Shown here piece by piece: positions 52,230 to 64,000 of a stretch of 64,000 nucleotides of DNA; the first letter of the stretch is position 1; the number at the start of each line of letters is the position of its first letter. The position numbers and the translations under genes were made by a program. Source of the DNA: Phaeosaccion multiseriatum (lineage: Eukaryota > Ochrophyta, other classes); the NCBI GenBank assembly GCA_965112735.1, contig OZ218963.1, forward strand, positions 310,001 through 374,000, given 5' to 3'. Below the pieces are notes generated by a model. The model was given only the letters and a program-made list of their open reading frames with translations, was not told the DNA's origin and made no database searches.

Positions 52230-53829
52230 ATGTCGCTCGTAAGGCGGCGACACGATGCCCCGGCTCAAGCCTGTCGAATGGGCATCGGCTTCGAGGAGCC
52301 TGGCAGCAGCGAGGTGTTTGCAGACGCCACCCCGCAGCAGGGGAGGGCCCTGCACGTCACGGACGTACCATACGGAGCGCTGGAGGCCTCTATGCAATTG
52401 CAGCGCTGCCTCACGCTCGGCGACCAACAGGTGGGCAATAGAGAGACTGTCAAGGGAGGGGGGGGAGGAGCAGCTCAGCAGCTCGGCGCTTTCTGGAGTG
52501 GGGAGCAGCTCGGCGCTTTCCTCTTCTTCCGGACGACCAGCCCCCCCCCCCAACTCTCTCATCGTGTCCCCACTCTCACCTCAGCGGGGCACTTCAGTGG
52601 TGCTTCAAAATCGCGTCTCACTCGTTCGCTCCGTCTTGTGCGGCCTTTCACCACTCTCTCTCTCTCCCCTTCTCTCTTCCCTCCTCATCACACTTATTCC
52701 ACTCCATGGCTGCTTTTCTTGCGCTCATCCCCGTCCTACTTTCCCTGAGCACCGCCAACCCTCCCTCCCCTCGCTGCTCTCATCAGACCCTCCGCACCGC
52801 GTTGAGTGGATTGGGAATATGCAAACAGCCCAGACACATTGAGGCCAACCCTGCTGCGGGCACCATCCGAGCGAGGGAACTCGCTGGGCCGTGGATGGTG
52901 CAGACGCTAAGGCAGCTCGACATTGATAACGAGAAGAACGCAAAGCTCTTGGTGAGATAAAGATGACGGACCATGGCGCGGTGAATGAACCCATCGCGAG
53001 AAGAATCAAGCATCGGGAGAGGCCATACAATACTGTACTCGTAGCAAGAGCGATGAGGTTATTCGAGTAGCTCAGGCTGCTGACTCACTGAGCACTCACT
53101 GACCACTCACTGAGCTCAAGAGCTGAAAACCCTGTTCCGCCACCCCCCTGACTGACCCTCCCAACCGCAGAGGCCAGCAGACCCAAGCCTTACCCCACCC
53201 CATCCACTGCCATTACCCCCCCCCCCCCCCTATGCTCATGTCCCGTGCAGTTCGAGAAGCGTTACACGGGTATGGCCAAGCAGGGCGTGGCAGCCCTGGC
53301 GGCGATCGGAGTGACGTACGAGATGACCAACTTGTCCAGTCAGCTCAGAGACGCCATGAAGTTCAGAGAGCTCAGCCGGGAGAGGTGAGTGCTTACTATC
53401 ACAGAGCATGCATGGGTGGGTTACAAGTAGTGAAGAGGAGTTGCCGAGGGGACAGACATGTCTCAAGAGCAGGCATACAGGGCTGTGTGTGGAGTTGTCT
53501 CTCATTGCCTGTCTAGGGGCTGCCTGCTTGCCGTTGCTGAATGAACATAACTCGAACCTTGCGTTCGTCTTCGCTCCGTTAACGAGCATCCCATCTCACG
53601 ATGATATCCATACCATTGTCTTGATCACAAAGTCTTAACAAATGCAAACCTCAAACACCCCCTTCCCTTCCCCAGGCAGCAGCGCATGGCCCGGAGGCGT
53701 AGGGAGGAGGCCCTGAAGGGGGGACAGGTGCTTGACGCGTGTCAAGCCTTCGACGGGAGGAGGGTGGCAGGCTTGCTCGGACTCAAGGTGCCCAGAGATA
53801 AGTCTTTCGGGCTCGGTATTGCGCCTTGA
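52230..53829 (+). CDS. Conserved-looking protein of unknown function, four exons
   Basis: Exons 52230-52430, 52787-52951, 53251-53384 and 53676-53829 (phases 0, 0, 2) encode 217 residues. It starts MSLVRRRHDAPAQACRMGIG; an in-frame later Met at residue 17 is possible. It continues ALEASMQLQRCLTLGDQQ, TLRTALSGLGICKQP, IRARELAGPWMVQTLRQLDI and FEKRYTGMAKQGVAALAAIG. A highly basic stretch follows (RQQRMARRRREEALKGG) and then VAGLLGLKVPRDKSFGLGIA. The segment GMAKQGVAALAAIGVTY is mildly hydrophobic, perhaps one helix. I recognise no family. Consistent splicing and even amino-acid composition make it a real gene. Intron 2 carries CATCCACTGCCATTAC before its acceptor. Confidence 0.75.
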
Positions 53830-54327
53830 GGGACACGGCAGTGGATAGAGGTAGGAGGGTAACAGGACAGGATAGCACGAGGATAGGGGGGGGGGGGATG
53901 GCAGCGGATGGCAGGCCTGCTTGGCCTCGAGGCGCCGAGCGAGAAGTCATTTCTGAAGTGACAGGGAGGGGTGACGGCAGTGGATGGGAGGGGATGGCAG
54001 TGGATGGGAGGGCTCGGACTTCAGACGCCGATAAGAGTATCCTCGCCTTGGCATTGCGGCCGGGAAGGGAGGGAGTAGCGCACACCGACTCTAACGAGTC
54101 AGGGGATGCAACAGTCTCAGTTTCAGTTGAGTAAAAAAAACAACATGAAAATATATACATCGGCACACACGGACCTGCCATGCTCTCTCTCTGTACGTGT
54201 GTGTGTGTGTGCCTCTCTATCCTTCTCAGTCAGGTGATCTCTCACTCTGTCTGTATGTGTGTGTGCCTCTCTCTGCTGCTCAGTCAGTCCGTCAGTCAGT
54301 CAGTCAGTCAGTCAGTCAGTCAGTCAG
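53830..54327. other. Convergent spacer
   Basis: Two or three GATGGCAGTGGATGG copies occur (53970-54010, with variants at 53838 and 53900), along with GT runs and a (TCAG)n array at 54282-54330 that runs into the stop codon of the coiled-coil gene. No gene was seen. Confidence 0.5.
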
Positions 54328-59662
<5,335 letters not shown>

Positions 59663-59891
59663 CGCTGGGCAATCCGATCATCTCCGCGGCGTCCACAACG
59701 GGCGAATGCCAGTTTCCGTTTCAGTCCTGGTTTTTGGTTTTCTTCATTTTCGGCCTCCCTCCCTTCCCCCTTCTCCTTCCCTTCTCTGTCTCTCTCACTC
59801 CCTCTCCTTCCTTTGCCCCAGTCTACCCGCTGGCTTTCTCTCTCTTTCACTTCCCTCCAGACGCAGCGTATTTGTTCCCAATCTCTTGGAA
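59663..59891. other. Spacer upstream of the coiled-coil gene and ankyrin relic
   Basis: CT-rich on the plus strand, with CAGTTTCCGTTTCAG at ~59709. No gene was seen. Confidence 0.4.
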
Positions 59892-60812
59892 ATGGCACAG
59901 TCATGGCAGAGGTCAAGTGCGGGATACTCCATGTTACCAAAGGAGAGGCGTTTACATGTCGACGAGAATGGTTTCACCCCCATTGTCTTGGCTGCGGTGT
60001 TTGATCGGCCTGACGTGATCGAGTTCCTGCTGCAGCACGGTGCCATCCGTCATGTATACTAGTAAGAGGACAATCTTGATGAAAGAGCTGCTGAGCAAGA
60101 GAGTCAACGCCGTACAGACGCTTTTGGCTGCAGAGACTCCAGTGGATGAAGCGCTCGGCTCTGAGAAGACTCCTTTAATTTGTGGGCCTCCGCGTACGGG
60201 CACGCCGCAGTCGAGCGGAAGCACCATCACTGCGCAAGCGGTTGTAGGCAAGCAGGATGCGGATGGAGCTACGGCGATTCTGAAAGCCTCTAAGAACAGG
60301 CACACCTCAGCTGTGCAGGAGCTATTGTCTGCTGGGGCTGACGTGGATCAACCCGATAGTGTGGGGCGTACGCCACTTTTAGCGCGTCTCGAGGGGAATA
60401 TACGCCTTAGTGGCGGACCTGTTGCATGTCAGCGCTAACTTGGAGGCAGCGAATGATCAGGAATGCATTGCCATTTTGTTGGCTTCACAGAATGGGCACA
60501 CACCTGATGTGGAGGCGCTACTGTCTGCTGGGGCGACAAGAGGGGCGACAGGGGTGTCTGGGGACCATAAGGGCGAGGCCGGATGGACTGCTCTCATGGG
60601 GCTGCCGACGGAGCCACTTGTGAGTTGTGGACAGGCTGCTGTCTGCCCATGCCAAGGTTGATCACACAGACGACGACGACGACGACGACGACGACCACCG
60701 ATGGGCTGCTCTCCACCTGGCCTCCCTAGCTGGTAACGACCAAGTAGCGAGGCACCTTAGTGCTGGGGCAGGGGTGGCAAAAAACAGCAACGCTTACATG
60801 TCGCCGCTCAAG
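59892..60812 (+). pseudogene. Ankyrin-repeat gene relic, broken into three frames
   Basis: Ankyrin-type repeats are readable but in different frames: DENGFTPIVLAAVFDRPDVI then EFLLQHGA (stop at 60062); NAVQTLLAAETPVDEAL, GATAILKASKNRHTSAVQEL then LSAGADVDQPDSVGRTPLL (to ~60390); VADLLHVSANLEAAND, ILLASQNGHTPDVEALLSAG (60410-60540); RWAALHLASLAGNDQVARHL (60700-60765). Frame changes and stops between blocks, and no splice sites that would restore phase, indicate a decayed gene. A (GAC)n run at 60668-60695 interrupts one repeat. Ankyrin repeats are general protein-binding modules, so no specific role can be given. Confidence 0.65.
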
Positions 60813-60851
60813 AAGGACATGAAACCGTGGTGGCCTCTATCTCCTCTCCGC

Positions 60852-60945
60852 AGACTCGCCCGTTGATGACAGACTCGCCCGTTGATGACAGACTCGCCCG
60901 TTGATGACAGACTCGCCCGTTGATGCCAGACTCGCCCGTTGATGA
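60852..60945. repeat. 18-bp tandem repeat, 5 copies
   Basis: Units of GACTCGCCCGTTGATGACA follow the ankyrin relic, with one GATGCC variant. No function is evident. Confidence 0.9.
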
Positions 60946-61498
60946 TGCAGTGGACGAAGGGGCTGCCAGTCCACTGCCCTGCCCATTGCTCTGCGCCATT
61001 GAGTGAGGCCATTGGGGGACGACTGTGACGACTGTGTGGACATCGGTGGACATCGGTGGACAAGGCCTCTGCCTGTGTATGCAGCTGTTTGATATGAGCC
61101 CTGAGATAGAACACCGCATCTCTCAGCCAGGCAGCAGCGGACTTGTTTGAATCGCAGACGGCCAAAGACCTGATGGGCGCAATCGACCAAATCTTGGGCA
61201 GAAGGAGGAGGGATTGATTGACTTTTATGGAGTGCCACCCCAGGAGAGGGGCCATCACGCGATCGATCATGCAGAGACGATGCTGGAGGTGACAGCCGAG
61301 CAGGTGCGCCGAGGGCAATATTTATGGACTGAATAATAGTAATAGGATGCCCCGACCCGAGGGCTGGGAGGAGGCACCACTCCTTGTGCTGTGGCCAACT
61401 GCCATCTGTTACCCTGCGCACACAGGCCCGTAACGTCCACATCACGTGCAGCAGCGACGACACCATCAGCCTATTCAAGTTCAAAGTGAGTGTGTGTC

Positions 61499-61537
<39 letters not shown>

Positions 61538-61797
61538 GTGTGTGTGTGTGTGTGCGTGTGTGGGTGGGTGTGTGGGTGTGTGGGTGCGTGTGTGTGTGTG
61601 CGTGCGTGTGCGTGCGTGTGCGTGTGTGTGTGCGTGTGTGTGCGTGGTGTGTGCGTGTGTGTGCGTGCGTGTGTGTGTGTGTGTGTGTGCGTGTGTGTGC
61701 GTGTGCGTGTGTGTGATGAACGCCGCCCCCCCTCTCTCCCCCCTGCTCCGCCCTTGACCCTCGCGCCCTCCCCCCCCCGCGGTGCCGCACCATCGTG
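60946..61797. other. Spacer with an exon-like fragment and GT tract
   Basis: An acceptor-like ACACAG at 61423 is followed by an open stretch reading [20 protein letters not shown] and a GTGAGT donor at 61487. It looks like a single exon with good splice signals, but no partner exons were found. A (GT)n tract at 61497-61715 follows. No complete gene was seen. Confidence 0.4.
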
Positions 61798-61978
61798 CAG
61801 AGAGGCGCTGACCGTTGAGGAAGAAGCGCTGACCGTAGACGAAGAAGCGCTGACCGCTGAGGAAGAACCGCTGACCGCTCGGGAAGAACCACTGACCATT
61901 GAGGAAGAACCGCTGACCTTGAAGAAGAACCGCTGACCGTTGACAAAGAAGCGCTGACCGTTGAGGAAGAAGCGAGCC
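61798..61978 (+). repeat. 21-bp minisatellite encoding an acidic heptapeptide
   Basis: Eight to nine copies of a unit close to GCGCTGACCGTTGAGGAAGA plus A. The plus-strand frame reads ALTVEEEALTVDEEALTAEE and on to a stop near 61936, after which a shifted copy continues. There is no start codon or flanking coding frame that I trust, so it is listed as a repeat. Confidence 0.85.
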
Positions 61979-62461
61979 AAGTGACACGTGAGCTTCGTTG
62001 CTCTTCCTCTTCAAGGAGAGGGCGTCGGAGGGGAGGGGGCTTTTCTTTCCTTCCTTCTTCTCCTATAGGAAATCAACCTAAGAATTACGTATGGGTCGAC
62101 TCCAAGAGGAAGGCATGCAGTCATGAGCCTCGCTCGTAGGGAGGAGCTCTCTCTCTCTCTTCTGTAGGCAGAGGGCGGAGGGGCGCTGCTGAGGGACGGC
62201 TCCTGCAATCAATCAATCAGCAGGGGTGGTGACGCTTCGCTCTCACGTGGACTTGAGGCGGGACGGCGTGGCCTCATTTACTCAAGGAAAGGAAGTACAC
62301 CACTGCAGCCGCCTGCAGACGTCTTATAAAGTGGATATAATGAATTTCAACCACTCCCGACGTTGGTCTAACAACTGAACCTGAAACTGAAGCTATCGTA
62401 TAGGCAGCGCAGATGGCACTAGAGGGTGCACATATAATCCTTGGAGGCTTTACACTATATG
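61979..62461. other. 3' flank of the WW-domain gene
   Basis: It contains a CT run near 62150 and a CTGAACCTGAAACTGAAG stretch near 62376. No gene was seen. Confidence 0.45.
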
Positions 62462-64000
62462 CTACCGCGGCGTGAAGAGGTCATCGTCCCCGATCACTTC
62501 CCGAACCTGCTCCTCGTCTCCCGCCATACTCCCTCGCTTTGACTCCCCCCCTCCTGCCCCTGTCTCTTGCCCATATGCCTCCCCCTCCCCCTCGGCCCCT
62601 CGTTCCTCCTCACAGCCCGCAGGCGGCTCCCACTGACTCGCCCCAGTGACATGATTGTACCAAAAGACGAGATTGGTGCTGGGGTCCTTGTAGGCGGCCC
62701 AATCTCCATAGTCGACACCACCAGGGCCCTCCCCCTCCCCGAAACCTTCGCCAAAGCCCTCCCCGAAGCCGCCGCCGGACAAGGGCCCAAGCTCCTCGGG
62801 CCTCTCCCATTGGAAGTTGTTGGTTTGGTCGTTGTAGTAGAAGATCTTTCCGTCAGGGACAGTGTATTCGATCCACTCGCCTTCCCGCTGTGAGGAGGAG
62901 GAGGAGGAGGAGGAGGAGGAGGAGGAGGAGGAGGAGGAGGAGGAGGAGGAAGAGGAGGAGGAGGAGGGGATAGGAGGGGATACGAGTGGAGGGGAGAGGA
63001 GGTCAGGTCCTCAGAAGGAGGGAAATGAGGTGTAGGTGCAGAGGACGCATCAATGATGCACACAGCAGAACAGCAATACATATGGCAGCTGCGAGCCCCG
63101 AGCAACGGGAGAGAGAGAGAGAGAGGAAGGGAGAGAGAGAGAGAGAGGAAGGGAGAGAGAGAGAGAGAGGAAGGGAGAGAGAGAGAGAGGAAGGGAGAGA
63201 GAGAGAGGAAGGGAGAGAGAGAGAGAGAGGAAGGGAGAGAGAGAGAGAGAGAGAGAGGAAGGGAGAGAGAGAGAGAGAGAGAGAGGAAGGGAGAGAGAGA
63301 GAGAGGAAGGGAGAGAGAGAGAGAGAGGAAGGGAGAGAGAGAGAGAGGAAGGGAGAGAGAGAGAGAGAGGAAGGGAGAGAGTCTGGTGCATCCAGCTTGC
63401 ACCAGCCCTGGCCAAAACACTCCGCCTGTGCATGGCGACCTATGACAGTCACACTCAAAAGTAACGCCCAAGTCCAAAAAACCCCTTCCTCCAAGTCAGT
63501 CAGTCAGTCAGTCAGTCACCTTGAGCCGCATGGAGGCATTGCCGAGGCCTTTGCCGGCGGCTCCGAGCTTGCCCTCCGCCTGCTGCCGCTGCAGTGCCCC
63601 GACCTCAGCCGGTTTGGCCCATTGAGAGGTGTCCTGAACGTGATTGTACCAGAACACGCTACTGCCCCCCGTGCCACCATCATCATCATCATCATCACCA
63701 TCACCACCCAACCCCACCCCGACCTCGTTGCGGAAACCCTCTTCTCCTCCGGCGGCGGCGGAGGTGGCGTTTTGGTCTTCGTATGCGATCCAATCGCCCC
63801 AATGCTGCAGCCGCATGGACTTACCACGCTTTAAGGACCACTGAGACTTTTGCTTCTTGAGGAAGACTTGTTGCTCTCCCTCGCTGCTGCTGCTGCTACT
63901 GCCGCTGCCCGCGTTGCTCTCCTGCTCATTCTCCTTCTCTGACCCCGCTCCTCCTGCCTCTGTATCACCAACTCCCCCCCCTGTGACCTTCTTGAGCATC
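62462..64000 (-). CDS. WW-domain protein, 3' two exons (5' part beyond right edge)
   Basis: Exons 63520 to beyond 64000 and 62462-62887 join in phase 0. The visible part encodes three WW modules. The first is split by an acidic Gly/Asp insertion (WGDWIAYEDQNATSAA ... VFWYNHVQDTSQWAKPAEVG). The second is EWIEYTVPDGKIFYYNDQTN then NFQWERPEELG. The third is YGDWAAYKDPSTNLVFWYNH then VTGASQWEPP. Each has the second Trp and the following Pro; the first Trp is present in all three. WW domains bind Pro-rich peptides and are common in splicing, transcription and ciliary scaffold proteins; which applies here cannot be said. Exon 1 includes GGGVGDTEAGG and exon 2 GEAYGQETG, both dispersed motif copies. 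The stop is TAG at 62462 after LFTPR. Confidence 0.8.
62894..62967. repeat. (GGA)n array at the 3' splice site of the WW gene
   Basis: GAG units on the plus strand (TCC on the sense strand) begin 6 nt upstream of the acceptor at 62888. Confidence 0.9.
63110..63381. repeat. GA-rich tract, GGAAGGGAGAGAGAGAGA units
   Basis: About 14 units of variable length (18-28 bp) of GAGAGA plus GGAAGG in the WW-gene intron, CT-rich on the sense strand. Confidence 0.9.

Noticed and set aside
62462-64000. WW gene and coiled-coil gene as one CEP164-like gene
   Set aside because: The WW exon ends in a clear stop at 62462, and an ankyrin relic and other DNA separate the two. No splice path linking them was found.

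Overview
This is nuclear DNA of a eukaryote, most likely a protist. Every housekeeping gene here is split by GT-AG introns (one GC-AG) with clean phase continuity. There is no sign of bacterial operons, and introns and some exons are loaded with triplet and dinucleotide repeats. DNAAF11 and a centrin imply motile cilia or basal bodies. The MnmE-like GTPase and the ACSF3-like ligase imply bacterial-descended organelles. The MnmE precursor starts with a signal-peptide-like segment followed by A-F, which is compatible with a complex plastid. A chromerid or other alveolate alga (for example Vitrella) is my best guess, not proven. No tRNA, rRNA or CRISPR array was recognised.

Left third (1-19.3 kb), accessory region: four same-direction paralogues (A, B, C, D, all minus strand) of an unrecognised repeat-rich protein family. 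A and C lie in nearly identical blocks about 4 kb long, offset by 12,005 bp; B and D are much more diverged. Between B and C are a membrane-anchored trypsin-like serine protease (plus) and a decayed pogo-like DDE transposase gene (minus). The first two exons of that transposase recur at the left edge of the window.

Middle (19.3-47.5 kb), gene-dense housekeeping region: ENY2 (SAGA/TREX-2), an NDUFB10-like complex I subunit, eIF5A, an ACSF3-like malonyl-CoA synthetase, an MnmE/GTPBP3-like tRNA GTPase with 11 exons, two tandem PLAC8-type Cys-rich genes, and DNAAF11 (LRRC6) with 10 exons. Several neighbours are divergent pairs with short shared upstream regions.

Right third (47.5-64 kb): an orphan fibronectin-III-like open frame, a centrin divergently paired with a gene of unknown function, a large coiled-coil protein, a frame-broken ankyrin-repeat relic, and the 3' part of a WW-domain gene that runs off the right edge.

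The most unusual signal is sub-gene scale. Several short motif families (cores GATGGCAGTGGATGG, CAGTTGGTGATACAG, GCATATGGGCA, GTGTCAGGACA) recur many times. In introns they are polarised: one strand form tends to follow the 5' splice site and its reverse complement tends to precede the 3' splice site. In one intron a perfect 16-nt inverted pair sits 5 nt inside both splice sites. The same motifs occur in frame inside exons (AVGDTAA, MAVDG, AYGQ). This looks like terminal inverted repeats of introner-like elements or a splice-pairing system.
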